Positions 15,962 to 24,388 of a stretch of DNA of 64,000 bases are shown here, in pieces. Location: NCBI GenBank assembly GCA_029262115.1, contig JAJCZZ010000024.1:62001-126000 (forward strand), given 5' to 3'. Source of the stretch: Gemmatimonadota bacterium. Its GTDB lineage: Bacteria; Gemmatimonadota; Gemmatimonadetes; Longimicrobiales; Gaopeijiaceae. Below the pieces are notes generated by a model. The model was given only the letters and a program-made list of their open reading frames with translations. It ran no database searches and was not told where the DNA came from. The translations under genes were made by a program, and so were the position numbers. Numbering within the stretch: the stretch's first letter is position 1; each line of letters starts with the position of its first letter.

Positions 15962-16279
15962 TCAGGCCACCCCCAGACGGGCCGGCACACCACGCTCCGC
16001 GGCCTCGTCCTCCATGCGTGCGACGATGGACCGGGCCCTGCGGCGCAGGAGCTTGCGAGGCTCCCATCGAAGGAAGTCCCGAAGCAGGCGGATGTTGTCC
16101 ACCGTAGCCGGCTCGCGCCCCATGTACCCGAGTGCGGCCAAGCGCCGCAGTACACGCGGGCTGAAGAGATCCCGCTGATGACGCGTGATCTGATCACGCA
16201 CCACCACGGCGGTCAGTGCACCGGCAGCGGCAGCGGCCAGTACTGTAATTCCAGCAACCCGTAATCGCCTCGACGCCAT
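15962..16279 (-). CDS. hypothetical single-pass membrane protein
   Basis: 105 residues directly after recR (ATG follows the TAG). Residues 5-27 form one hydrophobic helix (VAGITVLAAAAAGALTAVVV). The rest is basic and helical, with FSPRVLRRLAALGYMG at about 39-54 and WEPRKLLRRRARSIVARMEDEA at 72-92. No family is recognised. The basic tail after a single helix suggests a cytoplasmic, perhaps nucleic-acid- or lipid-touching, domain. The position in the dnaX-ybaB-recR operon suggests co-transcription only. Confidence 0.6.
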   Translation of the reverse strand: MASRRLRVAGITVLAAAAAGALTAVVVRDQITRHQRDLFSPRVLRRLAALGYMGREPATVDNIRLLRDFLRWEPRKLLRRRARSIVARMEDEAAERGVPARLGVA

Positions 16280-16873
16280 CTACATCTCCCTCCGTCCGGC
16301 CAGCGCCTCGGCGATGGTCGTCCCGTCCACGTATTCGAGATCACTCCCTACCGGGATGCCCCGGGCGAGGCGGCTCACCCGAGCGCCCATCGGCCGGATC
16401 ATCTCTTCGAGGTAGACCGCCGTGGCCTCCCCCTCGACACTGGCGTTGGTCGCGAGGATCACCTCATTCACGCCACCCCGCGCGTCGCGAATCCGTCCGA
16501 GCAAGGACGCGACGTTGAGTTCATTGGGTCCGACTCCGTCCAGCGGGGCCAGATGACCCCCCAGGACGTGGAACAGGCCACGGTACTGCCCGGTGCGCTC
16601 AATGGCACCGACCTCGAACGCTTCCTCCACCACACAGACGATCGACGCGTCCCGCCGCGGGTTCACACAAACCTCACACTCCTCATGCTCCGTGAAGTTG
16701 CCGCACACCCGGCAGGCGCGGACTCGGTCGGCCACTTCTTCGAGCGCGCGAGCCAACCGCCTCGGCTGCTCACGCGAGCCCTTGAGCAGGTGATGCACCA
16801 GTCGAAGAGCGGTCTTGGGGCCAATCCCAGGAAGGCGCGCCAACTCCGTAGAGAGTTGATCGATCACCGACAC
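16280..16873 (-). CDS. recR: recombination mediator RecR
   Basis: 197 residues, GTG start at 16873 giving MSVIDQLSTELARLPGIGPK. RecR helps RecO load RecA on gapped DNA. The helix-hairpin-helix is LPGIGPKTALRLVHHLL at 14-30. A zinc finger follows (CRVCGNFTEHEECEVC). The Toprim domain contains SIVCVVEEAFEVGAIERTG, LGGHLAPLDGVGP and EVILATNASVEGEATA. All expected parts are present. It follows ybaB and dnaX, the classic conserved order. Confidence 0.96.
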   Translation of the reverse strand: MSVIDQLSTELARLPGIGPKTALRLVHHLLKGSREQPRRLARALEEVADRVRACRVCGNFTEHEECEVCVNPRRDASIVCVVEEAFEVGAIERTGQYRGLFHVLGGHLAPLDGVGPNELNVASLLGRIRDARGGVNEVILATNASVEGEATAVYLEEMIRPMGARVSRLARGIPVGSDLEYVDGTTIAEALAGRREM

Positions 16874-16898
16874 GGACGAGGCCGGGACCGAAGATTCC

Positions 16899-17225
16899 TC
16901 AGAAGAGGCCCGGGAGCCCCGGGATGTTCATCGGCAGCCCACCCGAGACCTTCTTCATCTCCGCCTCGTAGTGGCGGTGCGCCTTCGATTGAGCCTCGGA
17001 CACGGCGGCCAACACGAGGTCTTCCAGCATCTCGACGTCCCGAGCATCCACACAGGTAGGGTCGATCTTTACCTGGCGCACTCCGCCCTTCCCGTCGACG
17101 GTCACCGTGACCATTCCTCCACCCGAGGAGGCGGTGATCTTCTCCGAATCCAGGGTGTCCTGGAGCTTGGTCATCTTGGCCTGAAGCTGCTGGCCGAGTT
17201 CCATGAGTTGCTGAATGTTGTTCAT
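16899..17225 (-). CDS. ybaB: YbaB/EbfC nucleoid-associated protein
   Basis: 108 residues. The family forms tweezer-like dimers that bind DNA without strong sequence preference. Typical features: MNNIQQLMELGQQLQAKM at the start, GGGMVTVTVDGKGGVRQVKI at about 36-55, then DLVLAAVSEAQSKAHRHYEAEM and a Gly/Pro/Met tail (GGLPMNIPGLPGLF). It lies 26 bases after dnaX and 25 before recR. Confidence 0.95.
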   Translation of the reverse strand: MNNIQQLMELGQQLQAKMTKLQDTLDSEKITASSGGGMVTVTVDGKGGVRQVKIDPTCVDARDVEMLEDLVLAAVSEAQSKAHRHYEAEMKKVSGGLPMNIPGLPGLF

Positions 17226-17251
17226 CGACAGGCTGTATCAGGCCGAAGCCA

Positions 17252-18901
17252 TCACTCCATGAGTTCGAGATCGAGTTCTTCTACCGCCTGTCTCAGGCGG
17301 GGTTCCTTGCGCAACAGTGCACTCATCGTGTCTCCACGAACCACGTCCTGAGAGATCCGCGGACCCGGCTGAACGGTTCCCCCCACCTCCGCCAACACGA
17401 TGGCCACCCGATGGCCCACGTGGGGACGCAGGCCCGCTTCGATCTCATCGAGAACGCCGCGCTCGGCCAACCGTTCGAGCGCCGGACCGGCGGGAGGCGT
17501 GACAACCACAGCCCCCTCGTCTCCATATGAGACCGTCGAGGATCGGAGGAACGGCCCGAGCCCCGTCGGCACGCGATGGCCTGCGTCGAGATACCGCGTC
17601 CACGCCTCCTCCAACGAAGCCGCCGGTGCGACGTCGTCACCGGGGATCACTTCGGCAGAGGTGTCGACGACCTCGGCGGCCGCTGCAGCCGCCCCCTGGG
17701 GTGGCGCGGTCGGCGACGGACCGCCCGAGGCGGCGCCACCTCGTGACACGGGCGCGCCACCAAGGGCGCGGATGAGGTCCTCCATCGAAACCGTCCGATC
17801 GAGGTATGAGAGCCGCAGGAGCAACATCTCGATCAGGACCCGGGGGTTCGGGCTCCTGCGGAGATTCCCGTTGCTCTCCAACTCGGCGGCCGTAGCCATC
17901 ATTCGGACGAGGTCCGCGACGTCGAACGAGGCCGCCCGGGCCACGAGTGCTTCGCGCACATCCGCCCGCACGTCGATGTCGGCGTCCGGGGTCAAGCGTA
18001 GTCGAAGCAGCGCACGGAGGATGTCCAACAGTCCGTGATAGAACTCGACGAGGTCGTAGCCGTCGTCCAGAAGGCTCTGCACGAGGTCGAAGACCTCACC
18101 GTGGCGGCCTTCGGCCACGATCCCCAGGAGATCGAGGTAGCGCTCCTCCTCGACGAGCCCGAGCACGCGGCGAACCGCGTCCGTGTCGATGTCCCCGCCC
18201 GTCAACGAGATGACCTGATCGAGCAGCGACAGGGCGTCGCGCATCCCCCCGTCGGCTTTGCGCGCAAGAATCCGCAGCGCTTCGGCAGGAGCCTCGGTCT
18301 CCTCGGCCTCCAGGACGACCGAAAGCCGCTGCACGATGTCCGACACACCGATCCGCCGGAAATCGAAGCGCTGGCAGCGGGACAGAATGGGCGCCGCCGC
18401 CTGCTGGATCTTCTGGGGCTCGGTCGTGGCGAAGACGAAAATGACTCTCGGGGGCGGCTCTTCCAGGATCTTGAGGAGGGCGTTCCACGCCTCCCTGGTG
18501 AGCATGTGGGCCTCGTCCACGATGTAGATCTTGAAGCGCCCTTCCTCCGACGGCGCATACATGGCCCGCTCCCTGAGGTCGCGAGCGTCGTCGACGCCCC
18601 GATTGGACGCCGCGTCGATTTCCACGACATCCAGAGCCGTGTGGCCCGCCCAGATTCTCGAGCAACTGTCGCAGACCCCGCACGGCTCTCCCTCGTCCGT
18701 CCGGTTGGGACAGTTCAGGGCCATCGCGAGCACCCGGGCCAGCGTGGTCTTTCCCACGCCGCGGGGCCCGCAGAAGAGGTACGCGTGCCCGACCCGGTCG
18801 CCCGAGACCGCGCGGCGAAGGGTCTCGGAGACGTGCTCCTGAACGGCCACGTCGGCAAAGCTACGGGGTCGGTACTTCCGGGCGAGAGCGGTGTGGGACA
18901 A
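17252..18901 (-). CDS. dnaX: DNA polymerase III tau/gamma subunit
   Basis: 549 residues. This clamp-loader ATPase loads the sliding clamp and ties polymerase cores together. The start at TTG 18901 gives the canonical MSHTALARKYRPRSFADV. Walker A is GPRGVGKTTLAR at about 45-56, then a four-cysteine zinc module (C64-C73-C76-C79 region, CGVCDSCSRI), Walker B IYIVDEAHML and the SRC motif LSRCQRFDFR. An Ala/Pro linker (GGPSPTAPPQGAAAAAAE) divides domain III from the C-terminal tau region. The TTG lies only 23 bases from the SRP RNA terminator, without a visible ribosome site. No slippery A-run for a short gamma form was noticed. Confidence 0.95.
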   Translation of the reverse strand: MSHTALARKYRPRSFADVAVQEHVSETLRRAVSGDRVGHAYLFCGPRGVGKTTLARVLAMALNCPNRTDEGEPCGVCDSCSRIWAGHTALDVVEIDAASNRGVDDARDLRERAMYAPSEEGRFKIYIVDEAHMLTREAWNALLKILEEPPPRVIFVFATTEPQKIQQAAAPILSRCQRFDFRRIGVSDIVQRLSVVLEAEETEAPAEALRILARKADGGMRDALSLLDQVISLTGGDIDTDAVRRVLGLVEEERYLDLLGIVAEGRHGEVFDLVQSLLDDGYDLVEFYHGLLDILRALLRLRLTPDADIDVRADVREALVARAASFDVADLVRMMATAAELESNGNLRRSPNPRVLIEMLLLRLSYLDRTVSMEDLIRALGGAPVSRGGAASGGPSPTAPPQGAAAAAAEVVDTSAEVIPGDDVAPAASLEEAWTRYLDAGHRVPTGLGPFLRSSTVSYGDEGAVVVTPPAGPALERLAERGVLDEIEAGLRPHVGHRVAIVLAEVGGTVQPGPRISQDVVRGDTMSALLRKEPRLRQAVEELDLELME

Positions 18902-18923
18902 GGCCGTCCGCGGGTGCGGGGAT

Positions 18924-19028
18924 AAAAAAATGCCCCAGGCTACCCGCAGCGACGATCACCGCACTTACCGCTGCTACCTGCGGGGTCCTGACGGGATTCG
19001 CGGGCTCTCGCCCTGCGGACCTGGGGCA
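18924..19028 (-). ncRNA. ffs: signal recognition particle RNA (4.5S type)
   Basis: On the minus strand the ends pair (TGCCCCAGG with CCTGGGGCA) and are followed by seven T bases at 18930-18924, so the closing helix doubles as terminator. The conserved SRP internal loop is present: GTCAGG on the 5' side and AGCAGCGGTAAG on the 3' side. The apical segment between them is ACC-CCGCA-GGT, not the common TCC-GGAA-GGA, so the loop looks like five bases and not a GNRA tetraloop. Size (about 98 bases) and position just upstream of dnaX, as in Bacillus scr-dnaX, support the call. The RNA scaffolds Ffh for membrane targeting. Confidence 0.85.
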
Positions 19029-19035
19029 CGGATAG

Positions 19036-19064
19036 AAGCTACCGGAGGCCCCTGGGGAGGTCAA
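19036..19064 (-). promoter_or_regulatory. probable promoter of the SRP RNA gene
   Basis: TTGACC (19064-19059) and TAGCTT (19041-19036) on the minus strand are 17 bases apart and end 7 bases before the first paired base of the SRP RNA. The -35 is strong and the -10 weak. Placement supports it more than the match does. Confidence 0.5.
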
Positions 19065-19133
19065 CGGAATGCGGCGGCGGCGCGGCGCGGCGGCGGCGGC
19101 TCTACCGACGAAATCAGCCCCACGGCGGCGGCT

Positions 19134-19535
19134 CTACCGATCGATTCTCCAGGCGTCGGGCACATACTCGATCTTCACGGGGGTGTCTCGTTCGACGATG
19201 ACGGCGATCGCGTCGAACCGGACGTCCACGTCGCCCTGGGGACGGGTCGCCAGGAAGTGCGCGGCAACGGTCTGGATCTCCCGCCGCTTCTTCCAGGTGA
19301 TGGCCTCCAGAGGACTTCCGAATCCCGCCCCCGCCCTGCTCTTCACTTCGACAAAGGCGACAAGGCTGTCCCGCCGAACCACGAGGTCGACCTCTCGGCG
19401 ACCGAACCGGTAGTTCCGCGCCATGACCGTCCAGCCGAGGCGCTCGAGGTACCGGGCAGCAAGGGACTCTCCCCTACGTCCCAATGCGTGCGGCGGGTGG
19501 CTCGGGGCTTCGGCGTGGTGCGGTCCAGGCGGCAT
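19134..19535 (-). CDS. YraN/UPF0102 family nuclease-like protein
   Basis: 133 residues from ATG 19535 (the longer reading adds Arg-rich sequence). The restriction-endonuclease-like core is present: LGRRGESLAARYLERLGW, then NYRFGRREVDLVVRRDSLVAFVEVKSRAGAGFGSP in segments, where the E-x-D...ExK residues mark the fold (REVDLV, FVEVKSR). The later motif KKRREIQTVAAHFLA is also typical. The family is predicted to be a Holliday-junction-resolvase-like nuclease; its role is not settled. It follows aroF after 111 bases. Confidence 0.88.
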   Translation of the reverse strand: MPPGPHHAEAPSHPPHALGRRGESLAARYLERLGWTVMARNYRFGRREVDLVVRRDSLVAFVEVKSRAGAGFGSPLEAITWKKRREIQTVAAHFLATRPQGDVDVRFDAIAVIVERDTPVKIEYVPDAWRIDR

Positions 19536-19646
19536 GCGCCAAGCTGTCGAGCGCACGCGGGCGCTGGAATGTCGAGGCAGGCCTCGGCGTCGGGGCTCGG
19601 GTCGCACGTCCTGGCCACGCGTCCGGCCCCGGGGACCAGGTGCCCC

Positions 19647-20693
19647 TCAGACGACGCCGGCCGATGTCAGCGGGGCGGCGAGGTCACGGCCGATGGCCCG
19701 TGCGATGACCCGGATCTGCCCCATCAACTCCTCGAATTGCTGCGGGTACAGGCTCTGCGCACCGTCGGAGAGCGCGCGTGGAGGATCGGGGTGCACCTCG
19801 ACCATAAGCCCGTCCGCCCCTGCCGCGACGGCGGCCCTCGCCATCGGGATCACCTTGGAGCGGATACCGGTACCATGGCTCGGATCGGCAATGATCGGCA
19901 GGTGCGACAGCGCACGAATGACGGGAATCGCCGTCAGGTCGAGGATGTTGCGTGTGTGGTTGTCGAAGCCGCGTACGCCCCGCTCGCACAGGATCACGTC
20001 GCCGTTCCCCTCGGCGAGGATATACTCGGCCGCAAGGAGAAGCTCGTCGATGGTGGCGCTCATGCCCCGCTTCAACAGAACCGGCTTGCCCGCCCGCCCA
20101 ACCCGCCGCAGGAGCGGGTAGTTCTGCATGTTCCGGGCGCCGACCTGGACGATATCGGCATACTCGGCCACCAGATCGACCCCATCCGGATCGATGGCCT
20201 CCGTCACCACGGCCATCCCCGTGGCCTCGCGAGCGCGAGCGAGGAGCTCCAGCCCCTCCTTGCCCAGCCCCTGAAAGGAGTAGGGGGATGTGCGGGGCTT
20301 GAAGGCCCCTCCTCGGAGGATGGTCGCGCCCTGGTCGCGCAGCACTTCGGCGATCCCGACGATTTGCTCTTCGCTCTCCACCGCACACGGACCGGCCATC
20401 AAGACGACGTCCGTCCCACCGATTCGAGTGCCGTTGTCGAGGCGGATGATCGTGTCGTCCTCCTTCCACTCCCGCGACACCTGCTTGTACGGCTGCGTGA
20501 CCGGAATCACCTCGAGGACCCCGTCAAGGCCCTCGATACGGGCCGAGTCGACCCGGCCGTCGTTGCCGATGAGTCCGACCGCCGTGCGCTGCCCCCCCGG
20601 GATCGGACGCGCGTCGTAGCCCATGTCACGGATGACGTCTACTACACGGTCGATGTGGTCCGTGGAGGCGTTGTGCTTCATGACGATCAGCAT
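19647..20693 (-). CDS. aroF: 3-deoxy-7-phosphoheptulonate synthase (type I beta)
   Basis: 348 residues. It condenses phosphoenolpyruvate and erythrose-4-phosphate, the first step to aromatic amino acids. Residues 1-70 form the ferredoxin-like regulatory domain ([20 protein letters not shown]). The barrel begins near 95: [19 protein letters not shown], then [51 protein letters not shown] and the DPSHGTG metal and phosphate site, ending [20 protein letters not shown]. This matches the Bacillus/Thermotoga class, where the N-terminal domain gives feedback control. Gene alone between smc and yraN. Confidence 0.95.
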   Translation of the reverse strand: MLIVMKHNASTDHIDRVVDVIRDMGYDARPIPGGQRTAVGLIGNDGRVDSARIEGLDGVLEVIPVTQPYKQVSREWKEDDTIIRLDNGTRIGGTDVVLMAGPCAVESEEQIVGIAEVLRDQGATILRGGAFKPRTSPYSFQGLGKEGLELLARAREATGMAVVTEAIDPDGVDLVAEYADIVQVGARNMQNYPLLRRVGRAGKPVLLKRGMSATIDELLLAAEYILAEGNGDVILCERGVRGFDNHTRNILDLTAIPVIRALSHLPIIADPSHGTGIRSKVIPMARAAVAAGADGLMVEVHPDPPRALSDGAQSLYPQQFEELMGQIRVIARAIGRDLAAPLTSAGVV

Positions 20694-20799
20694 TGCGGGG
20701 CCTTCGTTCGATCAGCGGAGGAACGGCGGGGCTGGAACCCCGTTCGGGGGGCTCCGTTCCGGTCGGGAGCCCGTCGCATGCGGTTGCCACTCAACGCGC

Positions 20800-23700
20800 T
20801 CAGGCGAGCCCCGCGGTCTCGAGCGCCTCCTGGAGCTTCACACCCACGATCGTGCTCACGCCCGGCTCCTCCATCGTGACGCCGTAGATCCAGTCGGCCG
20901 CCTCGATGGTGCGGGGGTTGTGGGTGATGACGACGAACTGGGTGTCCGCGCTGAACTGCTGGAGCAGGCGGATGAAACGACCGATGTTGTTCTCGTCGAG
21001 AGGAGCGTCCACCTCATCCAGAACACAGAACGGGCTCGGCTTCACCAGATAGATCCCGAAGAGGAGCGAGAGGGCGGTGAGCGCCCGCTCTCCCCCCGAC
21101 AGGAGATCGATCCGCTGCGTCTTCTTGCCCTTCGGTGACGCATGGATCTCGATCGGCGACTCGAGCGGGTCGTCCGGCTCCTGGAGCCAGATGTCCGCCT
21201 CGCCTCCCTCGAACAGGCCGAAGTGCGTCTTCCGGAAGTTCTCTCGGATCTGTTCGAAGGTGCTCATGAAGAGATCCGTTGCGGTCTTGTTGATCTCCCG
21301 GATGGCCGAACGCAGGTCGTTGCGAGCCGTCACCAGGTCGTCGCGCTGCTCCGTCAGGAAGGCCAGGCGGTTGGACTCCTCCTCGTGCTCCTCGACGGCA
21401 AGCATGTTGACCGGGCCGATGCGGTCGAGGGCTACCACGATCTCGCGAAGCTCCTCCTGGAGATCCTCGGGGTCTCCGTCGACGGGCTGAGCGTCGCCCA
21501 GAAGCGCATCGAGGGTGCGACCCCACTCCGCTTCGAGCCGCTCGCGAATCCGCGCGATCTTACCGGTCAACTCCGTCTTCTCGAGTTCCAGCGTGTGGCG
21601 GCGGTCCGTGGCCGCCCGCTCCGCTGTGCGGAGTTCGCGGGCTCGCCGTTCGGCCGCGGTCAATGCATCCAGGACCTCCTGGAGCGCCTCCTGACGGGCG
21701 CGGGCTTCGGCCTCTGCTTCGGTGCGGGCGGCGAAGAGCGCCTCGGTCGCGCGTCCGCCCTCCTCCTTGATCCGACCGGTCTCGGCGAGCTCCTCACCGA
21801 GACCCTTCTCCTCGACATCGAGGGCCGCAACCCGTCGATCCGCCTGGTCGCGGGCCGAAACGACGCCCTCCAGCCGCTCACGTACCCGGGCCTCATCACC
21901 TTCGAGGCGGGCCACGTCGACCGCGAGGCGCGCGCCTTCCGCGCGGGCGGTCTCCCACTCCTCCTGTACGGTTTCGACCACGCTCCGGGCTGCAGCCCGC
22001 TCGTCGTGGATCTCGGCTTCCCGATCGATGATCGCCGTCCGGTCCTCTCGCGCCTCCTTGGCCCGAGAGAGCGCCCGACCGCGGGCGGCCTTCGTCCCCT
22101 CCACCTGACGGGCCAACTCGTCCCGGTGGCTGTCGAGGCGCGACCGCTGGTGCGTCTGGGCCTCCATCTCGGCGACCGCCTTCCGTTGGACGTCCTCCGC
22201 CTCACGGAGGGACTGTCGCGCGTCCTCGAGCCCGAGTTCCGCAGCCTTCACCACACCCTCGGCAGCCTCCCGCTGGACGAGAGCCTCCTCCGCGTCGGTC
22301 CTCGCCGCACCGAGTTCGACCTCGATCTCCTTGAGCCGCTCCTTCCGTTCCAGGACGCCGGTGGCACCCATCGGGTTGCCGATCCGCACCACTCCCCGGC
22401 TGTCGACGACGTTTCCGCCACGGGAAACCCGGTCCCCCTCCCCCTCCACCAGCCCCTCGTCCTCCACGAGGTCGACACCGGCCAGAAGGGCGCGGACCCA
22501 GGCTGCACCCCGGCCGGCGGGCTTCACGTGGTCCAGGAGGGTCCCCCCGCCCGCCGTGACGTTGGGCGCACGATCGACCGGGAGCAAAATCAGACCGCCC
22601 CCGCCCGCCCACTCCTCTTCGAACCAGGAGCCAAGTCGGGCGACGGTCGTCGAATCCCGGACCACGAGCGCCCTCGCGAGGGGGCCGAGGTACGCCTCGA
22701 CGGCCCGCGCCACGTCCGCTCCTGCGGCCACGAAGTCCAGCAGAGCCCCCTCGACGCCGTCGAGCCCGAGATCGAGCGCGGCCCGAACGACGGGCTCGAC
22801 CCCTTCACGGTCCCGCTCCAACTCCTTCAGGCCGGAGACCTTGGCCGCCAGCGACTGAGCACGGTCCGCCGCCTTCAGTTCCGCGAGCCGTGCAGCGTCC
22901 ATCGCCTCCCGGGCGGTCGAGAGAGCGGCCTGAGCGACGGCAACGTCACTCCGTGCCCGCTGAACCGCGTTGTCGAGGTCGCGCACCCGACTGGAAAAAA
23001 GATCTCCTTGGGACTGGAGATCCGTCGCCTCGTCCGTCGCGAGCTGAAGCTCCTGCGCCAAGCGCTCGAGCCGGCGCTCCAGCTCTGCAGCCTGAGCGTC
23101 CGCCGCTTCGGCGTCCCCCTCGAGCTGAGCTCCCCGTCGAGCCAGCTCGCGCTCCTTCGACTCCGCCCCCTCGAGGTGCTGCCGCGCTTCCTGGAGCCTG
23201 GCGCGCACAGCGTCGGCTTCGGCCCCGCGGGCCTCGGCCACGGCGCGCAGGTCGCCCAGCTCTCCCGCCAGTCGGGTCTGGTCTTCCGCGAGGGCATCCG
23301 TGGCGGCCCCGAGGGTGGCCGAGCGCTCGCGAGCCTCGGAACGCTCTTCACCGATCTGGGCCAGGCGGCGTGATGCGTACACGGTGCGCTCCTCGGCGAC
23401 CGCGAGATCCCGCTCCCACCGGACCAACTTCTCCCGAATGACCTCCAACTTGCCCGACGCCTCGACCCGAGCCCGCTCGGCATCGACTTCGCGAAGACGT
23501 AGTGCTTCGTATTCGGACTCCGCGGCCTGAAGCTCCGCGGCCATGCCCTGCCCGGTTTGCAGGTCACCCTCGAGCTCCCGGCCGACGGCGGTGAGCCGCC
23601 CGCCCAACTCCTCCAACTGGTGCCGGACGAAGGTGACCTCGACGTCCAGACGGCGCTGACGAAGTTCCAGGTAGCGCTCCGCCTTGCCCTTCTGCCGCGC

Positions 23701-24315
23701 GAGCGAGCGCACCTTGGTCTGGACCTCGGAGATCACGTCCTCCAGGCGTTGGAGGTCCATTTCCGCGCGCTCGAGGCGGCGCGTGGCCGCCTTGCGACGG
23801 TCCTTGTACTTCCCGATGCCGGAGGCCTCCTCGAACAGATGGCGACGCTCCTCGGTCCGGTCCGACAGGATCGCGTCGATCATCCGCCCTTCGATGATCG
23901 AGTAGGCGTTGGCGCCAAGGCCGGTGTCCCGGCAGAGATCCACGACGTCCCGCAGGCGACACGACGAGCGGTTGATGAAGTACTCCGAGCCCCCGTCCCG
24001 GAACACCTGCCGCCCGATCTCGACCTCCTCGAAGGGGACGGGAAGCGCCCCGTCCTCGTTGCTCACGGTCATGGAAACCGAGCCGCGATTGACGGGCCGT
24101 CGGTTCACGGAGCCCTGGAAGATGGCCTCGTCCATCTTCGCGCCGCGGATGGCCGTCGGGCGCTGTTCGCCCAGAACCCACCGGATGGCGTCACTGATGT
24201 TGGACTTGCCGCACCCGTTCGGCCCGACGATGGCCGTAATACCATCGTGGAACTCGACCTTGGTCGTGTCGGCGAACGACTTGAATCCATGGACCTTGAG
24301 CGCGCGAAGCTTCAT
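20800..24315 (-). CDS. smc: chromosome segregation ATPase SMC
   Basis: 1171 residues, the expected size. Domains: Walker A GPNGCGKSNISDAIRW at 31-46, a long coiled coil, the hinge at about 520-640 (EGVEGALLDFVAAGADVARAV, then NVVDSRGVVRIGNPMGATGV), a second coiled coil, the ABC signature LLSGGERALTALSLLF and Walker B FCVLDEVDAPLD near the C-terminus. SMC with ScpA and ScpB compacts and individualises chromosomes. scpA and scpB are not here. Coiled-coil sections are very rich in Ala, Glu and Arg, which makes the opposite strand look open over long stretches; those are shadows. Confidence 0.97.
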   Translation of the reverse strand: MKLRALKVHGFKSFADTTKVEFHDGITAIVGPNGCGKSNISDAIRWVLGEQRPTAIRGAKMDEAIFQGSVNRRPVNRGSVSMTVSNEDGALPVPFEEVEIGRQVFRDGGSEYFINRSSCRLRDVVDLCRDTGLGANAYSIIEGRMIDAILSDRTEERRHLFEEASGIGKYKDRRKAATRRLERAEMDLQRLEDVISEVQTKVRSLARQKGKAERYLELRQRRLDVEVTFVRHQLEELGGRLTAVGRELEGDLQTGQGMAAELQAAESEYEALRLREVDAERARVEASGKLEVIREKLVRWERDLAVAEERTVYASRRLAQIGEERSEARERSATLGAATDALAEDQTRLAGELGDLRAVAEARGAEADAVRARLQEARQHLEGAESKERELARRGAQLEGDAEAADAQAAELERRLERLAQELQLATDEATDLQSQGDLFSSRVRDLDNAVQRARSDVAVAQAALSTAREAMDAARLAELKAADRAQSLAAKVSGLKELERDREGVEPVVRAALDLGLDGVEGALLDFVAAGADVARAVEAYLGPLARALVVRDSTTVARLGSWFEEEWAGGGGLILLPVDRAPNVTAGGGTLLDHVKPAGRGAAWVRALLAGVDLVEDEGLVEGEGDRVSRGGNVVDSRGVVRIGNPMGATGVLERKERLKEIEVELGAARTDAEEALVQREAAEGVVKAAELGLEDARQSLREAEDVQRKAVAEMEAQTHQRSRLDSHRDELARQVEGTKAARGRALSRAKEAREDRTAIIDREAEIHDERAAARSVVETVQEEWETARAEGARLAVDVARLEGDEARVRERLEGVVSARDQADRRVAALDVEEKGLGEELAETGRIKEEGGRATEALFAARTEAEAEARARQEALQEVLDALTAAERRARELRTAERAATDRRHTLELEKTELTGKIARIRERLEAEWGRTLDALLGDAQPVDGDPEDLQEELREIVVALDRIGPVNMLAVEEHEEESNRLAFLTEQRDDLVTARNDLRSAIREINKTATDLFMSTFEQIRENFRKTHFGLFEGGEADIWLQEPDDPLESPIEIHASPKGKKTQRIDLLSGGERALTALSLLFGIYLVKPSPFCVLDEVDAPLDENNIGRFIRLLQQFSADTQFVVITHNPRTIEAADWIYGVTMEEPGVSTIVGVKLQEALETAGLA

Positions 24316-24388
24316 GTATCGTCAACCGGTACGGAAAGCGTTCTTCGGTGATGTCGCGGGGATCCGCAACGGAGGAAGGAGGGGTGCC

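Noticed and set aside
18891-20879. Long plus-strand open frame of about 660 codons
   Set aside because: It lies opposite yraN and aroF, which have clear family motifs, and its product is Arg/His/Pro/Gly-rich without any domain; a GC-rich shadow.
21142-23373. Plus-strand open frame of about 740 codons inside smc
   Set aside because: It is antisense to the smc coiled coil and hinge; the repeated Leu/Arg/Pro pattern mirrors the Glu/Arg/Ala codons of smc.
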